Source of the DNA: Bifidobacterium boum
GTDB taxonomy: Bacteria; Actinomycetota; Actinomycetes; Actinomycetales; Bifidobacteriaceae
NCBI RefSeq assembly: GCF_000741535.1
Contig: NZ_JGYQ01000016.1
Coordinates: 1 to 64,000 of the forward strand
Direction: 5' to 3'
DNA: 64,000 nt
Below, one piece after another: positions 55,705-64,000 of this stretch. Within the stretch, counting starts at the first letter, position 1; each line of letters begins with the position of its first letter. The position numbers and the translations under genes are program-made. The notes below the pieces were generated by a model. It saw nothing but the letters and a program-made list of their open reading frames with translations, was not told the origin of the DNA and made no database searches.

Positions 55705-56991
55705 TCAGTTCCGACCTACCCACCACGGCCGGAGCGGATAGGTATCCGTGCCTTCCTCATTCGGCTTGACGCACAGGTACTGGTGGATTTGGATGTTGTC
55801 CATTTCGAAGTTGTATGCGCATCCGGCCATGTACAGACCCCACAAGCGTGCTTTCGGCTCTCCGACCAGTTTGACGGCCTCGTTCCAGTGGTCCACGAGA
55901 TTGCGGTTCCAATGATGCAAGGTCAGCGCGTAATGCTGGCGCAGGTTCTCCTCGTGGATCACTTCGAAGCCGGTATCCTGGATATTCATCTCGATCTCAC
56001 CCGGGGACGCGAGCTGGCCGTCGGGGAAGATATACCGGTCGATGAACTCCCCTGCCGCATGCCCGGCATGCGAGTTGATGCGGGTGATCTGATGGTTGAG
56101 CAGCATGCCGTTGGGCTTGAGCTTGTCGAAAATCTCACGGAAGTAGGACGGATAGTTCTTGACGCCGACATGCTCCATCATGCCCAGGGAGCAGATGCCG
56201 TCGAATCCGGCTTCCGGCACGTCGCGATAGTCCATCAAACGGATTTCGGCGAGGTCTTCAAGCCCCTCGCGTTTGATCCATTCCTTGCCCCAAGCGACCT
56301 GTTCGTCCGCAAGGGTCACGCCGATGACGTGGATGCCGCGACGGGCGGCGACGACCTCCATAGACCCCCAGCCGCAGCCGATGTCAAGCAGCCGGTCGCC
56401 TGCCTTCAGACCGAGCTTGTCGAGCACCAGGTTCAGCTTGGCTTCCTGCGCGGCTTCCAAGGTGTCGGTCGGCTTGTTGAACACAGCGCATGTGTACGTC
56501 ATGGTCGGTCCGAGAATAAGCCGGTAGAAGTCGTTGGACTGGTCGTAATGGTAGCTGACGGTGGCCGCATCCCCTGCTTTGCTGTGCGGAAGCAGTCCTT
56601 CGGCGGCTCGGCGCAGACGGCTCGGCCCTTCGATGCTTGGCGCCTTCGGATGCCGGATGCCATGCGAAGCCACCGAGGCGAGCGCTTTGGCCACTGCGAC
56701 CGGATCGGGCTTATGGAAATAAGGCTTGACGTTGACCAAGTCTTTGAAGACCTCGTACGGGTCGCCCGGAATCATTTGCGGCGAGGAAATGTCACCTTGC
56801 AGATATGCGCGAGCCAGCCCCAGCTCATTGGGGTGGTCGACCATGTAGTACACCGCCCTTGAATTGTTGACCTTGATGCATATGGGTGCATCCGCCCTGC
56901 CGAATACCGATCCGTCGAACGCCTCGACGCGCAACGGCGCATTCGGTTCGATGAAAAGCCCTATCATCTGTGCAACGGTCATACCTGCCAT
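55705..56991 (-). CDS. cfa: Cyclopropane-fatty-acyl-phospholipid synthase
   Basis: A 428-residue SAM-dependent enzyme that adds a methylene bridge to unsaturated acyl chains of membrane phospholipids. N-terminal lipid-binding domain (1-130), then HYDQSNDFYRLILGPTMTYTCAVF, SAM motif LLDIGCGWGSM (201-211), and SLGMMEHVG. GGAGAAGGA precedes ATG 56991. It neighbours metK, which makes its SAM donor, but an intervening terminator suggests separate transcripts. Confidence 0.94.
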   Translation of the reverse strand: MAGMTVAQMIGLFIEPNAPLRVEAFDGSVFGRADAPICIKVNNSRAVYYMVDHPNELGLARAYLQGDISSPQMIPGDPYEVFKDLVNVKPYFHKPDPVAVAKALASVASHGIRHPKAPSIEGPSRLRRAAEGLLPHSKAGDAATVSYHYDQSNDFYRLILGPTMTYTCAVFNKPTDTLEAAQEAKLNLVLDKLGLKAGDRLLDIGCGWGSMEVVAARRGIHVIGVTLADEQVAWGKEWIKREGLEDLAEIRLMDYRDVPEAGFDGICSLGMMEHVGVKNYPSYFREIFDKLKPNGMLLNHQITRINSHAGHAAGEFIDRYIFPDGQLASPGEIEMNIQDTGFEVIHEENLRQHYALTLHHWNRNLVDHWNEAVKLVGEPKARLWGLYMAGCAYNFEMDNIQIHQYLCVKPNEEGTDTYPLRPWWVGRN

Positions 56992-57076
56992 GTGTCCTTC
57001 TCCTTCTAAGGATCGCGATGTTCCAACGTGCTTCCCATGCCAATCGCCGGCGAACCTCATTCCGGCGAACCTATGG

Positions 57077-57112
57077 AAACGTGCCGGGCAGCATGGTGCG
57101 CCCGGCACGTTT
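57077..57112 (-). terminator. metK terminator hairpin
   Basis: AAACGTGCCGGGC (57077-57089) pairs perfectly with 57100-57112, 10-nt loop; on the minus strand the stem ends in TTT. It is 62 bp past the metK stop. A 13-base tandem repeat (CCGGCGAACCTxxTT type) lies beside it near 57050-57072. Confidence 0.75.
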
Positions 57113-57174
57113 CGGTCATGACAGTCGACATCGGCTCTGCGGCCGATACAGCAGCGTCATCATGGTGTCATCGC

Positions 57175-58386
57175 TCATTTGATGGCAGCTTTCAACTCGT
57201 CGACCTTGTCGGTCTGTTCCCATGTGAAGTCCGGGTCGTTTCGGCCGAAATGGCCGTAAGCCGCGGTCTTGGAGTAGATCGGGCGCAGCAGGTCGAGCTC
57301 ATCGATGATCGCCGCAGGCCGCAAATCGAAGACCTTGCGGACGGCCGCCTGGATCTGGTCGCGGGTTACACCGCCGATTTCAGTGCCGAAGGTTTCGACA
57401 TTGACGCTGACCGGATCGGCGACACCGATCGCGTAGGCGATCTGGACCTCGACTTTGTGCGCGAGACCGGCGGCGACGATGTTCTTCGCCACCCAACGGG
57501 CCGCGTACGCCGCGGAACGGTCGACCTTGCTCGGGTCCTTGCCGGAGAACGCGCCGCCGCCGTGGTGGGCCGCACCGCCATAGGTGTCGACGATGATTTT
57601 ACGTCCGGTCAAGCCCGCGTCAGCCGCCGGCCCGCCCAGCACGAATGATCCGGTCGGGTTGACCAAGATGCGATAGTCGTTGTGGCGGACGTCGGTGCCA
57701 AGCACTTCGGCGAGCACCGGCTCGATCACATGCTCGCGCAACTGGGCGAGCAGCCAATCATGATCGACTTCAGGGTCATGCTGGGTGGATACCAGCACGG
57801 TATCCAGACGAACCGGCTTATCTTCCTGGTCGTATTCGATGGTCACCTGGGTCTTGCCGTCCGGACGCAGATGCGGGACGATGCCGTCCTTGCGCACTTG
57901 AGCCAGACGGAAGGCCAGCCGATGCGCCAGATAAATCGGCAGCGGCATCAGCGCCTCGGTCTCGTCGGTCGCGTAGCCGAACATCACGCCTTGGTCGCCA
58001 GCACCCTGCGCCTCATAGCGTTCCTCACGGGACGCCGCGGACTCCTGTTCGCGGTTGAGCCGGGCGACACCCTGGTTGATTTCCTTGCTCTGCTCGCTGA
58101 GTGACACCACCACGCCGCAGGAATCGGCGTCAAGTCCGATATCAGAGCTGGTGTAGCCGATGTTGCGCACCACATCTCGCACAATGCGCTGGATATCGCT
58201 GTACCCTTCGCTGGTCACCTCGCCGAAGACGAAGAACTGGCCTTTGGTGGCAGACGTTTCCACGGCGACGTGCGAATGTGGATCCTGCCGCAGCATGTCA
58301 TCGAGGATTGCGTCCGAAATCTGGTCACAGATTTTGTCAGGATGTCCTTCGGTGACGGATTCCGCCGAAATCAGGCGACGCTCCAT
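57175..58386 (-). CDS. metK: S-adenosylmethionine synthetase
   Basis: A 403-residue enzyme making SAM from methionine and [44 protein letters not shown], and the GAGAFSGKD-type loop as [19 protein letters not shown] are all intact. GAGGGG precedes ATG. No SAM riboswitch is recognised in the 175-bp gap to rpoZ, although a three-tier hairpin lies there. Confidence 0.96.
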   Translation of the reverse strand: MERRLISAESVTEGHPDKICDQISDAILDDMLRQDPHSHVAVETSATKGQFFVFGEVTSEGYSDIQRIVRDVVRNIGYTSSDIGLDADSCGVVVSLSEQSKEINQGVARLNREQESAASREERYEAQGAGDQGVMFGYATDETEALMPLPIYLAHRLAFRLAQVRKDGIVPHLRPDGKTQVTIEYDQEDKPVRLDTVLVSTQHDPEVDHDWLLAQLREHVIEPVLAEVLGTDVRHNDYRILVNPTGSFVLGGPAADAGLTGRKIIVDTYGGAAHHGGGAFSGKDPSKVDRSAAYAARWVAKNIVAAGLAHKVEVQIAYAIGVADPVSVNVETFGTEIGGVTRDQIQAAVRKVFDLRPAAIIDELDLLRPIYSKTAAYGHFGRNDPDFTWEQTDKVDELKAAIK

Positions 58387-58483
58387 ATTCCCCTCACTGT
58401 CTTTCCGCCGTTATCCGCCCTACGACGGCGACGGAAACCGAGGCAGGTATCACAACACAATATGCAACTGGTTAGTAAGAATA

Positions 58484-58542
58484 ATGCCCCCGGCCGAATT
58501 CCACCATACCTATATGGCAGGCGAATCCGGCATCAGGGGCAT
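58484..58542 (-). terminator. Three-tier hairpin between rpoZ and metK
   Basis: In minus-strand RNA: ATGCCCC/GGGGCAT outer stem (58536-58542 with 58484-58490), GCCGGATTC/GAATTCGGC middle stem with one G-U (58523-58531, 58493-58501), CCATA/TATGG tip (58513-58517, 58504-58508). TATTCTTACT follows. It is probably the rpoZ terminator but is unusually elaborate and 98 bp before metK, so a metK leader control is possible. Confidence 0.6.
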
Positions 58543-58561
58543 ATGTCGACGTGGCGAGCGA

Positions 58562-58846
58562 TCAGTTGCCTTCGCTCAAATCGTCTTCACCCAGCGTCTC
58601 CTCCAACAGACCGCTGTTGATTTCGCGGAAAGCGATAGACAGCGGCTTCTCCTGGTTTTCGTATTCAACCAGCGGGCCGACATTCTGCAGAAGACCCTCA
58701 TTGAGCTGTGTGAAATACGAATTGATCTGACGGGCGCGCTTCGCGGCGAAAATCGCCAGCGCGTACTTGGAATCAGCGTGCTGCATCAGGTCGTCGATAG
58801 GCGGATCCGCGAGTCCCTGCGGATGCGGCTCAGTGCCAAGTGCCAT
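58562..58846 (-). CDS. rpoZ: RNA polymerase omega subunit
   Basis: A 94-residue omega subunit that helps assemble and stabilise RNA polymerase. [29 protein letters not shown] is the beta-prime-binding core; the C-terminus is acidic. MALGTEPHP start chosen with GGGAG upstream. It normally follows gmk; here gmk lies about 2.4 kb away across ilvD, with the same orientation. Confidence 0.93.
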   Translation of the reverse strand: MALGTEPHPQGLADPPIDDLMQHADSKYALAIFAAKRARQINSYFTQLNEGLLQNVGPLVEYENQEKPLSIAFREINSGLLEETLGEDDLSEGN

Positions 58847-59081
58847 AGGTGTCAATCTCCCATCATGCGCATGGCCACACCCATTGCGGGCGTGGTACTT
58901 CAAAATCATTAGTATAATCTGAGGCCACGATATCCCGATCCCGCCTCACACTCGGCATCAGACGCCACGTTGCACGCTCCACCTCACGAGACGATGCCGG
59001 GCGAAGCTCTACTCTCTCAGCGTAATTTCATTATTCGACCCTTGACAGTCGCCTGTCCCACCAAACCACTTGAATGGAACC

Positions 59082-60944
59082 ATGGCAGAAATGAGATCCG
59101 CAAAATTGATGAACGGGCGAGTGTTCGCGGGCGCTCGTGCTCTGTACCGCGCCGCTGGCGTCGATGGCAAGGACTTCGGCAAGCCGATTGTGGCCATCGC
59201 CAATTCCTTCGATGAATTCGTCCCCGGCCATGTCCATCTGAACAAGGTCGGCCGGCTGGTGTCCGAAGCCGTGAAGAAGGCCGGCGGCATCCCCCGCGAG
59301 TTCAACACCATCGCCGTCGACGACGGCATCGCCATGGGACACACCGGCATGCTGTATTCGCTGCCAAGCCGTGACATCATCGCCGACGCCGTTGAATATT
59401 CCGTCAACGCGCATTGCGCCGACGCCCTGATCTGCATCTCCAACTGCGACAAGATCACCCCAGGCATGCTGATGGCCGCGCTGCGGCTGAACATTCCGAC
59501 AATCTTCGTCTCCGGCGGCCCGATGGAAGCCGGCACCACGGTGCTCTCCGACGGCACGGTCAAAGAGCACACCGACCTCATCGACGTGATGTACGCGACA
59601 GCAGACGACAACTGCTCCGACGAGGACCTGCTCGCCTATGAGAAGACTGTCTGCCCCACATGCGGCTCCTGCGCCGGCATGTTCACCGCCAACTCGATGA
59701 ACTGCCTGACCGAGGCGATCGGCCTGGCCCTGCCGGGCAACGGCACCACGCTCGCCTCCCACGTCTACCGCAAGAAGCTCTTCGAGCGCGCCGGCGAGAT
59801 GATTGTCAAGCTCGCCCACCGCTATTACGACGAGGACGACGACTCCGTGCTGCCGCGTTCCATCGCCACCAAGCACGCCTTCGAAAACGCCATGACCATG
59901 GATGTGGCCATGGGCGGCTCCACGAACACCGTGCTGCACATCCTCGCCGCAGCGCAAAGCGCCGACGTCGATTTCACGCTTGACGACATCGAGCGCATCT
60001 CCCACACCGTGCCCTGCATCTGCAAGGCCGCGCCTTCCGGCGAATGGGAGATTTCGGACGTGCACCGCGCAGGCGGCATCTGCGGCATCCTGGGCGAGCT
60101 CGACCGTGCAGGCAAACTGCATCGCGACACCCATTCCGTCGATTACCCCGACCTCGAGTCCAAACTCAACGACTGGGACATCATGCGCGACACCTGCAAG
60201 CCTGAAGCCAAGCAGCTGTTCCATGCGGCCCCCGGTCACATCGTCTCCCCCGAACCGTGGACGCATGAGACCCTGTTCGATACGCTCGACACCGACCGCG
60301 TGCATGGCGCCATCCACGACATCAACCACCCGGAAATCGCAGAAGGCGGTCTTGCCGTGCTGCGCGGCAACCTGGCCCCTGACGGCTGTGTTGTCAAAAC
60401 GGCGGGCGTGCCCGAAAGCATCTGGAAGTTCCACGGTCCGGCACTGGTGGTGGAATCCCAAGAAGAAGCCATCAAGGTCATCCTCAACGACACGCTGAAG
60501 CCCGGCCAAGCGCTGGTCATCCGTTACGAAGGCCCGAAGGGCGGCCCGGGTATGCAGGAGATGCTGTACCCGACATCCTTCGTCAAAGGCAAGGGCATCG
60601 GCAAGGATGTCGCATTGATCACCGACGGCCGCTACTCCGGTGGTTCCTCCGGTCTCGCCATCGGCCATGTGGCTCCTGAAGCCGCGAACAAGGGCCCGAT
60701 CGCACTGATCAAGAACGGCGACATGATCGATATCGATATCCCGAACCGTTCGATCAATGTCGAACTGACCGACGAGCAGCTCGCGCAGCGTCGTGCCGAA
60801 CTCGAGGCGGGCGACGGATACGTCGCTCATCGCGACCGTCACGTCAGCCAGGCGCTGAAGGCATACGCAGCCTTCGCCCGCTCCGCGGATAAGGGCGCCA
60901 CCCGCGATCCTGACCTGATCAACAAGCTCAGCGGCCTGAAGTGA
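59082..60944 (+). CDS. ilvD: Dihydroxy-acid dehydratase
   Basis: A 620-residue Fe-S dehydratase of valine, isoleucine and pantothenate synthesis. Cluster cysteines lie in [10 protein letters not shown] and [38 protein letters not shown] is the C-terminal signature. ATG 59082 ([12 protein letters not shown]) is chosen; a TTG 12 bp upstream is less likely. The 235-bp gap to divergent rpoZ has a TATAAT at 58913-58918 and TTGACA at 59042-59047 but no complete promoter that I trust. Confidence 0.96.
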   Translation: MAEMRSAKLMNGRVFAGARALYRAAGVDGKDFGKPIVAIANSFDEFVPGHVHLNKVGRLVSEAVKKAGGIPREFNTIAVDDGIAMGHTGMLYSLPSRDIIADAVEYSVNAHCADALICISNCDKITPGMLMAALRLNIPTIFVSGGPMEAGTTVLSDGTVKEHTDLIDVMYATADDNCSDEDLLAYEKTVCPTCGSCAGMFTANSMNCLTEAIGLALPGNGTTLASHVYRKKLFERAGEMIVKLAHRYYDEDDDSVLPRSIATKHAFENAMTMDVAMGGSTNTVLHILAAAQSADVDFTLDDIERISHTVPCICKAAPSGEWEISDVHRAGGICGILGELDRAGKLHRDTHSVDYPDLESKLNDWDIMRDTCKPEAKQLFHAAPGHIVSPEPWTHETLFDTLDTDRVHGAIHDINHPEIAEGGLAVLRGNLAPDGCVVKTAGVPESIWKFHGPALVVESQEEAIKVILNDTLKPGQALVIRYEGPKGGPGMQEMLYPTSFVKGKGIGKDVALITDGRYSGGSSGLAIGHVAPEAANKGPIALIKNGDMIDIDIPNRSINVELTDEQLAQRRAELEAGDGYVAHRDRHVSQALKAYAAFARSADKGATRDPDLINKLSGLK

Positions 60945-60979
60945 TGGTCGGCTGAAGCGCCAAACGCCTCTTGAGACGT

Positions 60980-61015
60980 GTGTGGGCCCTGCAGTGATTG
61001 CTGCAGGGCCCACAC
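60980..61015 (+). terminator. ilvD Rho-independent terminator
   Basis: GTGTGGGCCCTGCAG (60980-60994) pairs perfectly with 61001-61015, 6-nt loop, followed by GTTTTC. 35 bp past the ilvD stop. Confidence 0.9.
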
Positions 61016-61152
61016 GTTTTCCCGGACGGCGTCCGGCGCAACGGTATGTACATCCGAGCAGGACGTACCCGGGAACACGCCCGACGATGTCATCGCTTCA
61101 CTCGCAGCGATGGCATTCCCCATTCCCACGCATGTCGTCATCATATGCAAAA

Positions 61153-61187
61153 CCGGGGATGCTGATGTCAACGCTCAGCATCACCGG
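61153..61187 (-). terminator. gmk-side hairpin
   Basis: CCGG/CCGG outer pairs and GATGCTGA (61158-61165) with TCAGCATC (61175-61182) form a 12-bp interrupted stem, 9-nt loop, 66 bp beyond the gmk stop. On the minus strand GGTTTTGC follows, a short T-run that fits a terminator. Confidence 0.6.
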
Positions 61188-61252
61188 TCACCAAGTGCAG
61201 GGGACACCCCCACCGCGCACATTCCACCAGCCTTGTGACGCGTGCGGAAGCG

Positions 61253-61873
61253 TCAATCCGCGTCGATGCCATACTCCTGCGCGATGACCTGCCACAGATC
61301 ATCCGCCGCCTGCTCGACCGTATTGTTGACGATGGTCACATCGAACTCCGGCTCCGCGGCAAGCTCGACTTTGGCGGTCTCGAGCCGTTTCTTGCGCTGT
61401 TCTTCGGTCTCCGTGCCGCGTCCGACCAGACGCCGCACCAACTCGTCATAACTGGGTGGGGCGATGAAGACATAGACGACCTCAAGCCCCATGGCGGCAG
61501 CTTGCTGTTTGACACGACGAGCGCCCTGCAAATCGATTTCGAGAATGGTGGGGATCTTCGCCGCAAGATGATCCAACACCGGCTGGAGCGGCGTGCCATA
61601 ATGCGCCATGCCGTGGACGACCGCCGTTTCAAGGAACTCGCCTGCCTGCTCTTTGCGCAGGAATTCAGACTCGCTCATGAACCAATAATTCACGCCATTG
61701 ACTTCACCGGGACGCGGGTCACGGGTGGTCGCCGATACGGACACCCAGACTTCAGGATGTTTGGCAAGGAGGGCTGCCTCCACCGTTCCTTTGCCGACCG
61801 CCGTCGGGCCGGTCAGCACGATAAGACGTCCGCCTGTGCTCGATGCTGAGCTGTTGTGACCCGCGATTGTCAT
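61253..61873 (-). CDS. gmk: Guanylate kinase
   Basis: A 206-residue GMP kinase. P-loop LTGPTAVGKGT, the GMP-binding SATTRDPRPGEVNGVNYWFMSESEF and lid RGTETEEQRKKRL are intact. The first 15 residues are a Ser/Gly extension. ATG 61873 is chosen from family length; a longer open frame is discarded. It follows pyrF by 96 bp on the same strand, in the order carB-pyrF-gmk. Confidence 0.94.
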   Translation of the reverse strand: MTIAGHNSSASSTGGRLIVLTGPTAVGKGTVEAALLAKHPEVWVSVSATTRDPRPGEVNGVNYWFMSESEFLRKEQAGEFLETAVVHGMAHYGTPLQPVLDHLAAKIPTILEIDLQGARRVKQQAAAMGLEVVYVFIAPPSYDELVRRLVGRGTETEEQRKKRLETAKVELAAEPEFDVTIVNNTVEQAADDLWQVIAQEYGIDAD

Positions 61874-61969
61874 CCCTATGCCGCCTTTCTCCTGGTGTGT
61901 ATTCCGTCCCGTCCACCGCATAACCGTCTGTGTGCGGCAGATTCTCAATCGATGCCGTGGATTGGGTAT

Positions 61970-62893
61970 TCACGCGTCGGCATCGACTTCAAACGTCGCA
62001 TCCATCAGCGCCTGTCGAATGTCAAGGGCGATGGATTCCGTCGCCGCGCTCAGACTGGAAATATCAGGGCCGTTTTTCGCGATGAATCGCGATACGGTCA
62101 CGAGCACGTTACCTTTCGTACCTTTGAACACGGTTCGTAAATCGTGCGCTTCCGCACCTTGCCACCCGTATCCTGGAGACAGGATCGGACCGGTGAACTG
62201 TGCGGGATCGATACCGCTTTCATCAATCCACTGGCCGATGGTCGCGCCGATGATCAAACCGACCGATCCCATGCCAGCGGACTTGTCATTGAACTTCTGA
62301 GCGGTACTGGCGATACCGTAGGCAACGGTTTTGCCTTGATACTCGCCCTTCTGACGGATGGCGGTCTGCAAACTCGCCCCTTCGGGATTCGAAGTCAGCG
62401 AAGCCACGAACACGCCACGCCCGTTGTCAAGCGCTTCATCAATCAATCCGCTCAGTGAACGCGCCCCATAGTATGGCAGCAGGGTGATTGCGTCAGCGAG
62501 CAATGGAGCCCCCGGTTTGAAATACGCGTCGGCCAGCGCGGAAATGGTGGTCGGCAGCCCTCCGTGCAGGCAATCCACGATGGTGATGATGCCCATCTGC
62601 CTCGCAGCGAACAGTACGCGTTCCAGCGCGGCGATGCCTTTCGAACCGTAGCGTTCGAACATGGATGATTGGAATTTGACGGCAGCGGCGCGTCCATTCG
62701 CGGCTTGCAGCATGCGCATGGAGAACATTTCCGCGCCGCTGGCGTCAACATTGTAGCCCCAGTCGGTCAAAAGTTTGCGATGAGGATCGATGCCTATGCA
62801 TAGTGGACCGTAATTGTCCATGGAAATGCGTAGACGCAGACCGAAGTCCGACCGCATCGCGGCGATTTCATTTGGGCTGGGGCTGGTACTCAT
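61970..62893 (-). CDS. pyrF: Orotidine-5'-phosphate decarboxylase-like protein, non-canonical active site
   Basis: A 307-residue type 2 (long) OMP decarboxylase homologue: [67 protein letters not shown] and [12 protein letters not shown] all align well. The catalytic DxKxxD, usually LADAKRGDI, reads IVDCLHGGL (D107, L109, G112): the proton-donating Lys and the second Asp are absent, while D107 and K73 are kept. The ATGA overlap with carB and neighbour gmk support a pyrimidine role. Either a lineage-specific enzyme variant or a paralogue with another activity. Confidence 0.8.
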   Translation of the reverse strand: MSTSPSPNEIAAMRSDFGLRLRISMDNYGPLCIGIDPHRKLLTDWGYNVDASGAEMFSMRMLQAANGRAAAVKFQSSMFERYGSKGIAALERVLFAARQMGIITIVDCLHGGLPTTISALADAYFKPGAPLLADAITLLPYYGARSLSGLIDEALDNGRGVFVASLTSNPEGASLQTAIRQKGEYQGKTVAYGIASTAQKFNDKSAGMGSVGLIIGATIGQWIDESGIDPAQFTGPILSPGYGWQGAEAHDLRTVFKGTKGNVLVTVSRFIAKNGPDISSLSAATESIALDIRQALMDATFEVDADA

Positions 62894-64000
62894 TGGTTGT
62901 CACGCTTCTCGATGGCGAACAGTTGCTGGGCATGCTCCTGGATGCTCATCACCTGATAGTCGTTCTTCTTGACAGCCTCGATAGCCATGAGCACTGCCGA
63001 GAACTCCGTCATGGTGGTGAACTGGGGCAGGTCCGCCGCAATGGCAGCGGCGCGAATCGAATAGCCGTCAGCTCGTGAGCCGCGGGAATTCGGCGTGTTC
63101 AGCACCATATCGATGGTGCCGTCTTCGATGAGTTCGACAACATTCTTGCCGACACTGCCCGGGGCGTGGACGACATGGGTTTGCGCGTTGCCGTCCCCGT
63201 CGAGACGGGTGGACAGTTTGTCAACGATCTTGGATTCGATGCCGTACCGGCGCAACACGGATGCCGTGCCTTCGGTCGCCCAGATCTTGAAGCCGAGTTC
63301 GACCAGACGGCTGGCGAACAGGGGCAGCTGACGCTTGTCCATATCGTTGACCGAGATGAACACGTTACCGCCGGTGGGCAGGCCGCCGTCGTACGCCGCA
63401 AGCTGGCTCTTGGCGAACGCGTGCGGGAAGTCACGGTCGAAGCCCATGACTTCACCGGTCGAACGCATTTCCGGACCGAGCAGAATGTCAACCGTGCGGC
63501 CTACAGGTGTGCGGAACCGCTTGAACGGCAGGACGGATTCCTTGACCGCCACCTGCTGTCCGGGATGAATGTCACCACCGTCACCCTTCGGCAGCAGCAG
63601 CCCGTTGGCACGCTGTTGGGCGATGGTTTCGCCAACCATGATGCGGGCCGCAGCCTTGGCGAGGGACACACCCGTAGCTTTGGACGCGAACGGGACGGTA
63701 CGCGAGGCGCGTGGGTTCGCTTCGATAACGTACAGCGTGTTGGCCATGAACGCGTACTGCACGTTGATCAGGCCGCGCACACCGCAGCCCTTGGCGATGG
63801 CATACGTGCCTTCACGCAGGCGACGGATCTGATCATCGCTCAGCGTGCTCGGCGGCAGAGTGCATGCCGCGTCACCTGAATGCACACCGGCCTCCTCGAT
63901 ATGCTCCATGATGCCGCCGATATACAGTTCTTCGCCGTCGAACAAAGCGTCCACGTCGATTTCAATGGCGTCTTGCAGGAACTTATCGATGAGCAGCGGG
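62890..64000 (-). CDS. carB: Carbamoyl-phosphate synthase large subunit, C-terminal part
   Basis: The last 370 or so residues of CarB; the gene continues past the right edge. Seen are the end of the second ATP-grasp domain ([76 protein letters not shown]) and the MGS-type allosteric domain ([36 protein letters not shown]... [16 protein letters not shown]). The stop overlaps the pyrF start by 4 bp (ATGA), so the two are co-translated. Confidence 0.95.
   Translation of the reverse strand, partial: PLLIDKFLQDAIEIDVDALFDGEELYIGGIMEHIEEAGVHSGDAACTLPPSTLSDDQIRRLREGTYAIAKGCGVRGLINVQYAFMANTLYVIEANPRASRTVPFASKATGVSLAKAAARIMVGETIAQQRANGLLLPKGDGGDIHPGQQVAVKESVLPFKRFRTPVGRTVDILLGPEMRSTGEVMGFDRDFPHAFAKSQLAAYDGGLPTGGNVFISVNDMDKRQLPLFASRLVELGFKIWATEGTASVLRRYGIESKIVDKLSTRLDGDGNAQTHVVHAPGSVGKNVVELIEDGTIDMVLNTPNSRGSRADGYSIRAAAIAADLPQFTTMTEFSAVLMAIEAVKKNDYQVMSIQEHAQQLFAIEKRDNQ

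Larger units (their letters stand above)
60945..61252. other. 308-bp gap between convergent ilvD and gmk
   Basis: No gene. It contains the ilvD terminator (60980-61015) and a nested hairpin (61153-61187) that suits gmk. The rest shows no recognisable signal. Confidence 0.7.

Noticed and set aside
58387..58561. SAM riboswitch upstream of metK
   Set aside because: The conserved core of SAM-I or other known SAM riboswitches is not seen; only hairpins that fit an rpoZ terminator.
59031..61013. Long minus-strand open frame opposite ilvD
   Set aside because: Antisense shadow of a highly conserved enzyme; the translation resembles no family.

Overview
This window is a dense, high-GC bacterial chromosome segment that looks like Bifidobacterium or a close relative (Bifidobacteriaceae, Actinomycetota). 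Evidence: a Pup-ligation gene set (ARC, Dop, Pup, PafA) with no 20S proteasome genes beside it, an actinobacterial PriA without helicase motifs, an actinobacterial gluABCD-type amino-acid importer, a DUF3027 protein, WXG100-family proteins, and two CIRCE elements in front of groEL. About 58 protein genes are supported. I see no rRNA or tRNA gene, CRISPR array, insertion sequence, prophage or replication origin.

Left part (1-31.5 kb): an iron-dependent alcohol dehydrogenase, a YhbY RNA-binding protein, SOS-box-controlled rarA, a Ski2-like helicase, a structured 440-bp spacer with twin palindromes, a PPK2 kinase next to a ybaK gene broken by an in-frame UGA, the gluABCD importer, aspS and hisS, a DUF349 protein, clpC, a tandem universal stress protein, a DUF3027 protein, a cold-shock-domain protein, a two-component system preceded by a TPM-domain membrane protein, a WXG100 protein, groEL, a small cold-shock protein, a LytR_C-domain protein and ung.

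Middle (31.5-49.5 kb): an eight-gene, translationally coupled operon of MoxR ATPase, DUF58, membrane protein, two von Willebrand A proteins, a Pro/Ser-tailed membrane protein, a small WXG-like protein and an alpha/beta hydrolase with a WXG-like N-terminal domain. This is the best candidate for an undescribed system. It is followed by purB, a pseudokinase-flippase membrane protein, the nucleoid protein HU, and the pupylation cluster, which carries a degenerate inositol-monophosphatase-like gene.

Right part (49.5-64 kb): dedA, serB, fmt, a HAD hydrolase, a DUF1805 protein, priA, cyclopropane-fatty-acid synthase, metK, rpoZ, ilvD, gmk, pyrF and the 3' part of carB, which runs off the window. Genes here are mostly housekeeping (one-carbon/SAM, pyrimidine, GTP, branched-chain amino acids), with strong hairpin terminators in most gaps. 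PyrF lacks two of the four catalytic residues expected of its family. All functional calls rest on motif and family recognition by eye; no database search was run.
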